From Epiperipatus broadwayi (lineage: Eukaryota; Onychophora; Udeonychophora; Euonychophora; Peripatidae): a DNA stretch of 64,000 nt. The notes below the pieces were generated by a model, which saw nothing but the letters and a program-made list of their open reading frames with translations, was not told where the DNA came from and did no database searches. Position numbers and translations under genes: made by a program. Numbering within the stretch: the first letter of the stretch is position 1; each line of letters begins with the position of its first letter. Positions 34,761 through 45,960 of the stretch are shown piece by piece. Where the stretch lies: the NCBI GenBank assembly GCA_028023455.1, contig JAQFVV010006353.1:1614001-1678000 (forward strand), given 5' to 3'.

Positions 34761-35815
34761 GAAATTCATCAAGTGTGACATAGCTCCAAAAATGTCTTAT
34801 AGGATGATTTTTTAATCTCTTTGTTTTATTGTCTCTAATTTGTTTTTAAAAGTATTATTGTAACGATAAGTGCATTTCTGTGAAGCAGGCAGTTGGAAAA
34901 GACTATAATTGAACTTATAGTGGCATTTTTTTTCCGATAAATTTTTATAATACAAGATCGAGGGTATTGTAGGCTACTACACTCAAAGAATACATGTTTT
35001 TGGTTCTCTTCTGATCTATGCAACAACTCACATATAGTGTCAATGCTAAATATGTTTCTCTTATATCTCATGAAATGTAATGTTGGTAATGATCACATTC
35101 ATTTTGGGTAGAAAATCAAAAAATTTGGGCTCAAATGTCCGATATTTAAATCTACATATTAGCTGCTTATTATTAATGCCTAACATTAGCAAGCCTGTTA
35201 TAATTTGTGTTTGTGGGTAGAAGTATATATGTAACCCAGTAGTGTCATTTCTCTGGTGAGAAAGTTATGTTAGGGTTAGATATTGATTAAATAGGTTGTA
35301 AGATTGTATGCAGATATTTTGCATATGGAGGAAGTTTGTAGGTATTATTTTAATAGTGACTTATTGTCATGGATGATATAAGATTAATAGTTTTTTTTTA
35401 TTGTAAATACATAATAGTATGTAGTCCTAATCCATTTAGGTTGTTATGATACAACATTTGCTTGAGTGAGGCTGCCACTATTTTTCTTCCCCCAAAAAGT
35501 TTTCTACATAGTGAATAAGATGTAAAGGATTTTATGAAAACTACAATCAGTGTATAATAAATAATTTTTGTAATAATCAGCATATTTATAAGCGATAATT
35601 TTGAGTATAGAGAATGATATGCTTTTAAGAGAGAGGATATGGTCTGTTCTGTTGTTTGAATTAGTTTCTTTTGTATTTGCTTTCACATAGCCATGTAACT
35701 CAGTGAAGGGCATCCTAAATAGGCTGTAGGTTTATCCTGAAATACATTTGTATATGTTTTGTCTGTATATATACACCATGCACATGTTTTATCAAGGTTA
35801 AATTTTAGTTTATAA
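34760..35815. other. No gene recognised
   Basis: Short minus-strand frames (for example 34835-35071) resemble no clear domain, although one contains EENQKHVFFECSSL, reminiscent of a LINE C-terminal H-x3-C knuckle. No repeat was assigned. Confidence 0.4.
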
Positions 35816-35831
35816 ATGCAAGTGTATTCAT

Positions 35832-36512
35832 CACATGATCATTTATTATGCTTGCTCATAACTGTTATTAAAACAGGCAAAACTCTCCATACAGTAGTGC
35901 CACTCAATGCAAGCCAGAGTAATCAATGGCTTCCAGAAGGTCATCCAATATCCCCAGACTAGTTTCTAGCTTGTGGCTTTCATCAGTGAGGAGCCTTGGA
36001 TCTGAGAGCACTGCACCTAGATCTGAGTGGCACTACTGTATGGAGAGTTTTGTCTGATTTAATAAGTTATGAGCTATCATAAGAAATGGTGATCATGTGA
36101 TGTTTAGTGGATTAATACCAATTCTGGCTAATAGGATAGGAGTAGCTATGGTTATTAAAAAAGCAAAGACACCAAAATTTTGGGTACTGAACTGAGTTCA
36201 GACCTATATGACTATATAAGATAATGAGCTTGGATTGAAAATATTGTGTTTTCAATTTTATTCTTATACTTTTGTAGTTAAGTAAAGATAAAAGGTAGCT
36301 GTTGGAGGGTTGCATTAGATCCTAAGATCTAGGTGCAGTGCTCTCAAATCCAAGGCTCCTCACAGATGAAAGCCACAAGCTAGAAATTAGTCGGGGGATA
36401 TTGGATGAGTATGCACTAGAGAGGGATGTTATGACAAGCATTCTGGCATCCATTGATTAATTTGGCTTGCACTGAGTGGCGCTACTGTATAGAGAGTTTT
36501 GCCTGTTTTAAT
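35832..36512. mobile_element. F1 hammerhead retroposon, copy h (681 bp, 12-bp TSD)
   Basis: AAGTGTATTCAT at 35820-35831 and 36513-36524 flanks it. A minus-sense arm (35832-36024) ends outward at ...GATCATGTG. It meets a plus-sense arm (36025-36512) that is longer than one unit: GAGTGGC...TACTGTAT begins at 36025 and again at 36474 (period 449). The plus arm runs through the unit junction (GTGATGTTTAGTGG then ATTAATACC). The minus-arm ribozyme is intact. The plus-arm one has CAGATGA. Confidence 0.9.
35943..36001 (-). ncRNA. Type I hammerhead ribozyme (F1), intact core, AGC/GCT stem II
   Basis: Minus strand: ATCCAA, GGC, TCCTCA, CTGATGA, A-AGC-CACAA-GCT-A, GAA, ACTAGT, C, TGGGGA, TA, TTGGAT. 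Relative to the 19.2 and 63.0 kb copies, the first stem II pair changes from G-C to A-U on both sides. Confidence 0.85.
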
Positions 36513-36860
36513 AAGTGTATTCATTAATATATATTTTTTTGGTGTAGAATTTCTTAAATTTAAATATTTTATTAATAAATTGTAAAAAAAAAAAAACACG
36601 TTTTGATTAAATAGTTATTTAATTTTAAGCGCATATGCATAAGAATTACAAAATTTTAATTGAATATCTAATTTTATTCAAATTGGAAAAAAATGTAAAC
36701 GAGAAACGGAATAACAAAACACTTGTCTTATATGACAAACATAAACAAAATGTCTTTCCTTTGAACGTATTATTTGAATTGCGTGTAACTAAAATAAAAC
36801 TTATGAGTTGAAAATTATTATGATTAGACAAAAATTTGTTTGCTGAAAATTGTTAAACTG

Positions 36861-36967
36861 TCAAGCGCTGGTGGCCAAGTGGTCAGCACAGCAGCTTTAC
36901 AAGCAATTGTCCCGAGTTCGCGCGTTCGCTTCTCGGCCGATGCTTTGACACATGGGGGGAGGGGGTG
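36861..36967 (+). mobile_element. tRNA-derived SINE (plus), 9-bp TSD
   Basis: GTTAAACTG at 36852-36860 and 36968-36976 flanks it. The body starts TCAAGCGCTGGTGGCC, keeps the AGTTCGCGCGTTCGC block and GATGCTTTGACACATG, and ends in a G-rich tail. Confidence 0.8.
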
Positions 36968-37428
36968 GTTAAACTGCAATTAGTTGTGAACAGTCCATAT
37001 TGTTACTTGGAATTATTTGATTTATTGAAAGAAAAAAAGAAAATGCTGATACATATCATAAATAAAATACAATGATTAGTTACTTATATATTATTTTCAA
37101 TAAAAATTTATAGTCCATTTGTTTAGAAAAAAATATTTAAATTTATTTTGCGCGTTTTTCAATAATTATTTAATTTGTTTCATATATATATATACAACTT
37201 TTTTTAAAATAAAGAATACATGTCAGAAAAACTGATAAAATTTCATGGGCTGGATTAGGACCAGAGGCCATAACTGGGGATGTCTACTGTAGATTAATAT
37301 CAACCTTAACTAAATTGGCCAATATATTGATAATCACATATATATTTGCAATTAAAAAAGATAATCTATAATTAGTATTTGCCTGATGGTGATGTTTTAG
37401 ATGTGATAATATATTGGACTATTTTCCC

Positions 37429-37530
37429 ATATGTCATAGCACCGGCCGGGACGCAAACCCACAACCGTCTGCAACCAACTACGTGCTTGCAAGGCGGCTG
37501 CGATGACCTCTCGGCTAACAGCGCTTGACA
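37429..37530 (-). mobile_element. tRNA-derived SINE (minus)
   Basis: Its reverse complement is close to the 34.5 kb copy: GTCAAGCGCTGTTAGCCGAG, GTGGGTTTGCGTCCCGG and GTGCTATGACATATGG. No clear target duplication. Confidence 0.82.
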
Positions 37531-37569
37531 AATTTCATCATCTGTTATTAAATGTTGGACATCTAGAAA

Positions 37570-38470
37570 ACTTTAAACTATTCAAACTTTTTAAATACAA
37601 ACAACTGTTAGTAATAACACACAAATAAATGATGCAGGTTAGTAGATTGCAGTGTTTTGAGTGGTATTTTCAGTTCTTCTGCAGGTGTTGCTACCTGACC
37701 GGTGCAAGTTAATTTATGGTAATAGCAAGAAAGTAGTTTACTGTTTAAGGCTTGAACAGGATCTTTAGCCACAGGGGATTATACACATAAATGTAAAAAT
37801 GTGGGTGATTTAGTCTGTAAGTTGTGTAAGGAAGGCATAGAAAATATTAGGCATCTGTTAATCGAATGTAAATGCCTGAAAGTAGAAAGGATACAAATAA
37901 TAAAGTTGTGGAAGAATAAATATAAGGAAAGTGGTTACACAGAAAGTGGGTTATTGTTTTTTATGCTGGGTTTGGGAAAAGATAAGGGGGATTTAGATAT
38001 AAAAACCACGGAGTTGACAAAGATTATGTTGTGGAAATGGGATGGAGCAGGATGTTGGAAAACTTAGGGTGGGGAATGGAAAGGGAAGTTATAGTGGCTA
38101 ACAGGTTTCTCTGGGCATTATTGCTGAAAGATTCCTGACTCCGTATAAGGAGAAGTCACAGTCAATCACATCATCACATTAGCATAAGAGTCAAACACAT
38201 CTTTAGATTCTTGAATATCAAATTTTAAGGCAACATTGTAACCAACTGAGCTATTCTGTCAAATCAACAGTCAGTAGAAATTTCATATACTTATTTATGT
38301 GGGTTGATTTAAATCTTGATTTCTCAAAAATTTTTTTTAAATACTTTAATCTAAGAGCAAGATTAATTAGAGACTTCCAGATATTACATATTGCCAAACT
38401 GGGTTGACTTTAAGATTATTTGACGTTGTTATATGACAATCTAGTTTATTTGGGTATTATTACTAAGAGG
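37570..38470. repeat. Dispersed repeat family E, third copy, split by a LINE fragment
   Basis: The left part (37570-37700; AACTGTTAGTAATAACACAC) and right part (38190-38470; TCTTTAGATTCTTGAATATC, TTGACTTTAAGATTATTTG) line up with one another through copy 8540-9070. They are separated by the LINE fragment at 37705-38180. Confidence 0.45.
37705..38180 (+). pseudogene. CR1/Jockey-like LINE, 3' fragment (plus)
   Basis: The frame at 37801-38064 reads VCKLCKEGIENIRHLLIECK, a C-x2-C...H-x4-C knuckle usual at the end of LINE ORF2 proteins, then LWKNKYKESGYTESGLLFFM and a stop. The upstream part reads LIYGNSKEVVYCL with a frame break. The 3' UTR ends near CAGTCAATCACATCATCACA. The same sequence lies on the minus strand at 38.96, 47.0 and 48.96 kb. 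Confidence 0.7.
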
Positions 38471-38538
38471 TGTTTGTATTTGAATTTAAATAAGATTTAC
38501 AATTTTCTAGATATTCAACATTAATTAAATGACAAATG

Positions 38539-38638
38539 TTGGTGGTCGAGAGGTCAGCACAGCTGCTTTACAAACAGTTGTCCCGCGTTAGAGAGTTCGC
38601 TTCCTGGCCGATGCTATGACACATGTAAAAAATAAATA
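38539..38638 (+). mobile_element. tRNA-derived SINE (plus), 16-bp TSD
   Basis: AATTAAATGACAAATG at 38523-38538 and 38639-38654 is an exact target duplication. GTTGGTGGTCGAGAGGTC starts the body and GATGCTATGACACATG ends it before an A-rich tail. Confidence 0.85.
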
Positions 38639-41541
38639 AATTAAATGACAAATGATGGAAATAGTCCAACCTATTATCAAATCAGCAATTAGTTGGATTA
38701 AAGTAGCATGGATTTGTACAAGATAGGTCAGTGGTGACATCTATGATAACTACGAATAAAAATAAGGCAATGATCATTTTAGGTAATTTTTAATCTATTT
38801 TTCAAGTATTGATAGGATTACTTACAATCTATTTATCAAAAAAAAAAAAAAAAATGAAATTGATATTTAGAAACAATCAATTGGGTTTATTTTTTTTTTA
38901 AAAAAATACATTAAAATTTTTTTATTATTGATTATTCATCTAAATAAAAATATTAAAACAGATTCCACAGTAGCGATGCGATGAACTATGGCTTCTCCTT
39001 TACCGAAGTCAGAAATCTGTTAGCCACTATGCCCAGAGAAACCTATTATCCACCTTACCTTCCCTTTCCATTCCCCACCATTTTCCCCATATTTTTCTCT
39101 ATCTTGCTCCATCCCATTTCCACAACATTAACTTTACTCTGTGGCATTTATACCTAAATCCCCCCTTATCTTTTTCCAAACACAGCATAAAAAAGAACCC
39201 ACTTTCTATATAATCACTTTTTTATATTTATTCTCCCACAACTTCATTATTTGTACCCTTTCTGCTTGTAAGCATTTACATTCAATTAACTGATGCCTAA
39301 TATTTTTCATGCCTTCCTTACATAATTTGCAGACTAAACCACTCACATTTCTCCATTTTTATGTATATTCCCTTGTTGCTAATGATCATTTTCGTGTCTT
39401 AAACAGTAAACTACTTTCCTCACACCCAATATTCTGTTTACTTCTATTTATATTTAACTCTTTTTACTCTCCATCTTAATTTTCTATCCCTTTTTTTTTA
39501 TTAATGCATCCATACTTCTATCCCATTCTTTGCCACTATAATCCTCCTAACACAATCATTCCACCTTTTTTACAAGTATACTGACATAAAATCTTTATCC
39601 AAATCTTCTGCATCTTGTTGCCTATCCTTTACTCATAACCTGATTAAATACTATTTTAGCTATTCTCTTACTATTCATAAATTGAAACCTACTGAACATT
39701 TTCATTTTGCCTTTTGCATCTGTCATTTAAAAACTTGACTATCCCATTTCTTTTTGCATTGCCTCCTTGCCATCCTCACATCTGCATCTAATGCATGTCT
39801 TCCTACTTCTTTTTATCCTTTTTCCAAGTAATCTAACACTTCTTTACTAATTCATAACACATAATTACCATAAGTCTTACTACTGCCAGTGTCTTCCATA
39901 CACCTCTAGCTACATCATATTTGTTATATGAAAACACTGTTAATTTCTTTATCAGTTTCCTTTCTTTTTTTTTTGCTTTATTTGTCACTTTTTTCTCCTA
40001 TTCATCCAATCAATTTTTTGATTACTTAAGACGATTCCCAAATAGTTATACCTATTCATCCCATTTAATTTTATATCCCCCAATAAAAATTATTTCTCTT
40101 CTCTTTCTCCAGCATTTATCATCATTACTTTTGATTTTTCTTCACTAAATTTAATCCCATCTTTTTACTCACCCTTGCACATGTCTTTAGCATAATTTCT
40201 ATATCTTCCCTACTTTCTGTGCACAAGAAGATATCAACAAATAAAAAATCTGATAATGCATATATTCCCTTGCCACCTATTAATGGTATCTCTACCTCAA
40301 TTTCTGGTCTTTCTATTGCTCTCTCCATTTCTCTCAAATATAAAAAAACAAAATAGATGACATACAGCATCTTTGCCTTAGTCCCATCCCATTTTTAAGT
40401 TTTAACTGATTCTATAGTTTCTAATTGATATGGATAGTGATTATTTTCATATAATCTCTTAAGCAGATCCTAAAGCTCCATTCATTCCCAAATTTACTAA
40501 ACTTATCCATAATCTATTTCTATTTACTCTATATTTATAAAGACCATATATAACTATCTACCTGTATTCCTACCCATATCTATAAGTTGTATGACTACAA
40601 TTAAACTATCTCCTATGTGCCTATTCATTCTTAAACATCCTTGAATTTCACCCACTATATTATTTTCTTCCATCCATTTTATCACCCTTTTAACCATCAT
40701 ATATACAAAAGCTTTATTTAATACAGATGCTACTGCTTCAGTCTATAATTATGTATCTTTCTGTGGTTCTTACCCTTTCTTTTAAATAATAGCCTTATTC
40801 TTGTATTATTCAAGCTATCTGGAAATTTTGTCTTCTATGCCATCTTATTAAAACATGATAATAGATTTAATTTTTTTATTTCCCAAATTCATCATCATCT
40901 CTGCTACTTATCTATCTAAACCTCTGCCTTTCCACTTTTCAACTCTTCCCTGCCTTATTCAATTTCATTTTCTGTAAAACTAATATTTCCATTATGTACT
41001 GTTATATTTGTTATCATCTGTTCTTAACATCTACCATCTTTTCTATATCCATTACATGCTTATTTAAGATTGTCTCTAATTCTTCTCTAGAGCTACACTC
41101 TTTTTCCTCATCATTTAGTAATACTATTTCTCTCCCCCCTAGATTTCTTCTTTTAATATATTTTACAAAATTTTTTACTCCCATGTCTTCCACTTTTATT
41201 AATATCTCCCAATAATTTACTATTTCATTCTTTTTCTATAATTACCTATTTTAGCCAACTTCATTTTTAAATAGTTTTTCCATTTAATATTAACCTCTTT
41301 TTCACTTTTTTGTTTTTAATAGCACATTTATATTCTGTGCATGCTTTTTTCTTCTCTTTTACACATTTACTAATTCACATTTTCTATTATTTTTATTCTT
41401 AATAACTGAAACACAGGCTTGTTATATACCTGTGGCTATATATATGTAATATAGGGTATATGAGCACAGACTTTCACACCACCCACCTCTCTCCACTCTA
41501 TCTAATAACACTGATACACCTAAACACATATATGCTGAAAA

Positions 41542-41606
41542 GATAAATAATCACCAATATACGTATTTCATGCTAAACCAGCAATCATCAGTTGGTCCAG
41601 ACTATC
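41542..41606 (-). ncRNA. Type I hammerhead ribozyme (F2), minus arm, intact core
   Basis: Minus strand: GATA and ACCAA (stem I), CTGATGA, stem II TGCT-GGTTT-AGCA with a T/T mismatch at its base, GAA, ATACGTAT (stem III, three pairs), A17, then TTGGT and TATC closing stem I around an internal loop. Confidence 0.8.
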
Positions 41607-41904
41607 ATCTTTACACACATATATAGTATAAGTGCTCAGATATATATTAAGATAGACTATCCTCATAGTTTAATGGACAGACTTCAATCCACTCCACACT
41701 CCAACTCTTCAACCGTCCATCCAATTGAAAATCTGATGATGGAATGCTCAAAGGCCACCCTGAGGCCGAGATTATTGTCACACCCATGTTGACCTAAGGT
41801 CAATCTAAACCCCACATGTACAGGACATAATCCATTTAATACATATGCATTTAATACATATATATATATATCTGAGCACTTATACTATATATGTGTGTAA
41901 AGAT

Positions 41905-41969
41905 GATAGTCTGGACCAACTGATGATTGCTGGTTTAGCATAAAATACGTATATTGGTGATTATTTATC
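41905..41969 (+). ncRNA. Hammerhead ribozyme (F2), plus arm copy 1, core mutated
   Basis: Same layout as the other two F2 copies, but the GAAA box is AAAA (G12 to A), so cleavage is not expected. CTGATGA starts at 41920. It defines the left end of a 475-bp ribozyme-to-ribozyme unit. Confidence 0.78.
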
Positions 41970-42379
41970 TTTTCAGCATATATGTGTTTAGGTGTATCAG
42001 TGTTATTAGATAGAGTGGAGAGAGGTGGGTGGTGTTAAAGTCTGTGCTCATATACCCTATATTACATATATATAGCCACAGGTATATAACAAGCCTGTGT
42101 TTCAGTTATTACATTATAGAGATGTCTGCCCATCCTTGCATATGTATTAAATGGATTATGTCCTGTACATGTGGGGTTCAGATTGACTTTAAGTCAACAT
42201 GGGTGTGACAATAATCTCGGCCTCAGGGTGGCCTTTGAGCATTCCATCATCAGATTTTCAATTGGATGGACGGTTGAAGAGTTGGAGTGTGGAGTGGATT
42301 GAAGTCTGTCCATTAAACTATGAGGATAGTCTATCTTAATATATATCTGAGCACTTATACTATATATGTGTGTAAAGAT

Positions 42380-42444
42380 GATAGTCTGGACCAACTGATG
42401 ATTGCTGGTTTAGCATGAAATACGTATATTGGTGATTATTTATC
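42380..42444 (+). ncRNA. Type I hammerhead ribozyme (F2), plus arm copy 2, intact core
   Basis: CTGATGA at 42395-42401, stem II TGCT/AGCA, GAAA at 42417-42420, stem III ATACGTAT, and predicted cleavage between A42428 and T42429. ACCAA (42390-42394) pairs with TTGGT (42429-42433), and GATA with TATC beyond an internal loop. Confidence 0.83.
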
Positions 42445-42561
42445 TTTTCAGCATATATGTGTTTAGGTGTATCAGTGTTATTAGATAGAGTGGAGAGAGG
42501 TGGGTGGTGTGAAAGTCTGTGCTCATATACCCTATATTATATTTTTATTCTTCTGAATATT

Positions 42562-42714
42562 AAACAGGCAAAAACTCTCCATATAGCAGTGCCACCTTGT
42601 GCTAACCAGAGTACATCCAATAATCAATGGATGCCACTACTATATGGAGAGTTTTTGCCTGTTTACTAACAGTTATGTGCTAGCATGAGATGGTGATCAT
42701 GTGATGTTTAGTGA
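42562..42714. mobile_element. F1 mini-insertion, copy j (153 bp, 13-bp TSD)
   Basis: TCTTCTGAATATT at 42549-42561 and 42715-42727 flanks it. The left arm is minus-sense, with edge AAACAGGCAAAAACTC. The right arm is plus-sense, ending ...GATCATGTGATGTTTAGTGA. Its target overlaps the right target duplication of the F2 element, so it inserted after F2. It has no ribozyme. Confidence 0.88.
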
Positions 42715-42835
42715 TCTTCTGAATATTCTCATCTAAAACCCTATTTACCACTTTTTCTACTTCACCACAACAGTTCTTATATTTATCCGCAACAAAATTT
42801 GTTCTATTTTTATTTTATATTCTTTTCTCTGCATA

Positions 42836-43085
42836 CATTAGTGTCATTCATATAAACTAAACCATAATAATCAATAGATGTTAGGGTTTGTGTATGAAAA
42901 TCTCTATTTAATGCCTACTCATTCAATATCCCAATTAGGCACCAGATAGAGATTTTGATACATAAACCTTCTAATTTCCATTGATTACTATGGCTTGCAC
43001 AAGATGGCACTGCTCTATGGAGACAGTTGCTATTGTTTTAAAAGAATATGTAAGCATAAGAAAATGGTGTTTATTTGATGTTTAG
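42836..43085. mobile_element. F1 copy k (old, palindromic)
   Basis: ATAATCAATAGATG...TGCCTACTCATTCAATATCCC is followed by its inverted counterpart AATTAGGCACCAGATAG...CCATTGATTA, then GGTGTTTATTTGATGTTTAG. Both ribozyme regions are gone. Confidence 0.6.
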
Positions 43086-43119
43086 ATTCCACAATGTTGA
43101 CACCAACATTCTTTGACAT

Positions 43120-44395
43120 ATGCTTATCATCATCACAATTTCCAAATATTACTTATCAATTGCAAGATGTAAGTCTTAGCAAGTTTAATCCATTTTCTCT
43201 GTTCCATAGTCTTTTTCTCCACATCATCTTGGTAAACCGCCTTATTTCATTGATATGTATCTCATATGTTTTTTTTCTAAGTCATTATAATTTTTTGGGA
43301 TCAGTTTAATAATTCAGTTATCCTGTCATATTTCTTTTAGGAATATGTCCGGTCTAGTTTCATTTCAGTTGTTTAATTTTTTTTAGGATATCAATGTTAC
43401 CTGTAGTAGTTTTTGACAATTTCTCTTTTTGATATTTTCATGTTACTTTTAACATACATATATCCATACCTTGTTGAGTGATCTGAAGTCTCTGTGTTTC
43501 TGTTTTGTTAAATGTCCAAGTCTCAGCCCCATAAGCAAAAACTGGTAAAAGACATCTATTAAAAAATCTTTCTTTTCTAACATATAGACAGTTTAATTCT
43601 ATGATTAATTTAATCCATATGTTTCCATCTGTATTAATAATCTGACCAACTTCTAAATCACGATTATCAATCTTTATGTTCTGTTATGAAAAAAGTCATT
43701 GAACCTTGCTTTATTAGTCTTTTCAGCATTTATCTTTAGTCTTAGTTTCCTGCTTTTATCTGATAACTCTTGCAACATTTCATGAAGCTCTGAAGCATTA
43801 TTTGTAACATCAACTACATTATTTACAAAAGTTGGGTGATTTAAATAATCTCCACACATTTTTCTTTTCTTAGCTTTCCATTTTAATCCACAAAACAATT
43901 CTTGTAAAATAGTTGCAAAAAGTTATGGATATATGGAATCACCCTATCATGCAATCTTAACAGTCGCAAGGAAATCGAGTCATACATCACATGACTTAAT
44001 TTAATAAGCTTGTACTACAAATGTTATATATTGAGCATTAATAGCTCTTAACAAGCTTTTCCAAATAGTGTCATCATGAATTCTAATCTCTGCTCTTGCA
44101 TTTGGACAAATATTCTTCAGAATATGACAATATCCCAGGTCTTTATTTTGATGATCCAAACTTTAGGCACTGTGGAGTAGTAACATTTATGAAATCAAAT
44201 CTCTTTTTATAATCTACAAATCCAAAGCATAATGGAAAACTCATACTCATTGGTCCTTTCCATAACTTCTCTCAATATTTTGATATGGTCCATTGTAATA
44301 AAACCACTTGTAAATCCATTTTGTACTATATGTGAGACAAATCCTTCATCGCATAAATAATTAATAAGATATAACAAGGAAGTATAAAAAAGAAA
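43120..44395 (-). pseudogene. RTE-type LINE, copy F (minus), keeps the frame that copies A-C lost
   Basis: The frame at 43674-43898 reads GLKWKAKKRKMCGDYLNH, then NNASELHEMLQELSDKSR and KLRLKINAEKTN without a break. Copies A, B and C lack 8 bases at that point. The remaining parts (YLGQ-type region, endonuclease missing) are full of stops. The 3' tail is TGATGATGATAAG at about 43120-43135 on the minus strand. An F3 fragment (about 43968-44058) interrupts it. It is diverged from A-C. Confidence 0.72.
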
Positions 44396-44498
44396 CAATT
44401 AACACGAGCTTTAAAATTAACAAATAAAAAAAATGTATGTGTTGCGCATATATCCTGGTTTAATTTGTGAGCTTATTAAGCAATGTCTTATCTTTTCC

Positions 44499-44650
44499 TA
44501 TTTTTATATTGATTGGACTATTGTGTAATCAAGAATGCCTCATAGGCTTTGTATAGTTAATTTAATTCCTTTCATATTTTTATATTGATTGGACTATTGC
44601 GTAATCAAGAATATCTCATAGGTTTTGTATAGTTAATTTAATATTATGAT
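44499..44650. repeat. Tandem duplication, 76-bp unit, two copies
   Basis: TTTTTATATTGATTGGACTA starts at 44501 and again at 44577, and the following 55 bases repeat with three or four changes. Confidence 0.8.
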
Positions 44651-45480
44651 ATTCACTAATATAAACTTTAAGCTCTTTGGCTTTATATTAAAGAAAATAA
44701 AATTTTCATATCTAACATACAAAGAAATAAATGTACATGATGTCAACTTTATAACTTGGCTTTAGAGTTCGTATTGTAACTGTCCTAATGGCTTGTTCCA
44801 ACAATTCAGGGTGATTTATTTACTTATAGATGGAGATTCTTAAGTGTTCTCAAACATCTGCCTGGTAAGTTGTCTTTGATAGCCTTCAAATTGATATTCT
44901 GAAATGGAGTGTTATAAGGTGGATTCACAATGAATCGATGCTTATTTGTCCATGTGTGGAGCAATAGAGCAATTCCATCTCAATCTTGACAAGTCATAGC
45001 TCCGCAAACGATAATCTTCCTTCTATGATGTACTTCTTGCACTTAGTACTACATGTTTATTTATATTTCTTTTAGTAGTTTATTTTAATTGAAGTACTGT
45101 CAGTGTTTCTTCTTTTATTGCATACTTTTATATTTATGTTTTGAAACCTATAGCGGGGAATTAATGGTAGTTTTAGAAATTCTAACACTTTACTTTGTTT
45201 TCCTTAATTTTCGAATTCCTTATTTAGTTATTTTATGATCTATATATTTCTCCTTGCTTTCTTGAATATTTATAAATTACTTTTTTAAAAATATTACAAC
45301 ACAGAATTGATCAATATTGATCTTCGAATTTTTTTTTCAATCTTGCATAGGGAATAATAGATTTTCCGCAGATAATAGATTTTTTGCTCTCCTTCTTGAA
45401 AAAGCTCATGTATATATTAAGCAAGTTCATGAACATTTTTGTTTCACTGTTGACATCATCTTTACTACGTATTTATTATA
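44650..45480. other. No gene recognised
   Basis: AT-rich. The frame at 45317-45565 runs into an F3 repeat and has no domain. Confidence 0.45.
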
Positions 45481-45960
45481 TATAGAGCTCGCAAAACAAC
45501 CTCTTAACAAGCTTTGCAGAATATCCCCAACCCCAGACCAGTTTCTGCTACGGCATTGTCAGTGAGGTGCTAGGATATCCAAGCATTAGATTAAAAATAC
45601 CAGGACAAGCCCAACACTTTATCTAATGTATAATTATTAAGTAGAAAATCTGAAATTTTCAAACATCCATATGTCTTTCAATCCAGCTATTTAACTTAAA
45701 TAGCCATATGGGACTGAACTAAGTTCAGATACACCATATATTAATAGCTCTAGCAATATAAAATCACCAAAGCCTTAATAGCAAAAAATAAAATTACAAA
45801 AAAATCAAGTCAGATGTCACATGACCTATTTAATAAGCTTGTATTTACAAATGCTGTATATAGAGCTCGCAAAATAAGCTCTTAACTAGCTTTAGAATAT
45901 CCCCAACCCCAGATCAGTTTCTGCTACTGGCATCATTGGCAAGGTAATGTATTAAAATAA
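45480..45960 (-). mobile_element. F3 repeats, distant relatives of F1 with ribozyme relics
   Basis: ATATAGAGCTCGCAAAAYAA, CTCTTAAC and ATATCCCCAACCCCAGA occur at 45480-45560 and 45855-45915, about 375 bases apart. On the minus strand near 45505-45580 CTGACAA, GCAGAAACTGGTCTGGGG echoes the F1 core and 3' stem I, but the core is not functional. A third fragment lies at 43968-44058. Confidence 0.55.

Larger units (their letters stand above)
41401..42539. mobile_element. F2 hammerhead foldback retroposon (1139 bp, 13-bp TSD)
   Basis: TATTTTTATTCTT at 41388-41400 and 42540-42552 is an exact target duplication. A minus-sense arm (41401 to about 41866) faces a plus-sense arm that is longer than one unit (about 41867-42539). 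The arms are almost identical: the frames at 41592-41792 (+) and 42194-42394 (-) encode the same 66 residues. The plus arm holds two hammerheads with CTGATGA at 41920 and 42395, exactly 475 bases apart. It is inserted in LINE M1. Confidence 0.9.
38960..42835 (-). pseudogene. CR1/Jockey-like LINE M1 (minus), interrupted by F2 and F1 insertions
   Basis: The order on the minus strand is: part of the linker near 42.8-42.73 kb, the RT domain, then the C-terminal knuckle at about 39.3 kb and the 3' UTR at 38.97 kb. The 40125-40370 frame reads GGKGIYALSDFLFVDIFLCTESREDIEIML; here LFVDIF stands where LFADD is expected, given as short motifs within one frame. The 41401-42539 element and the 42562-42714 element sit inside it, and LINE sequence resumes at 42728. 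Many stops; no intact protein. Confidence 0.7.

Noticed and set aside
41592-42394. Identical 66-residue frames on opposite strands, as possible small genes
   Set aside because: They are the two arms of the F2 foldback element. Identity reflects the inverted repeat, not protein constraint.
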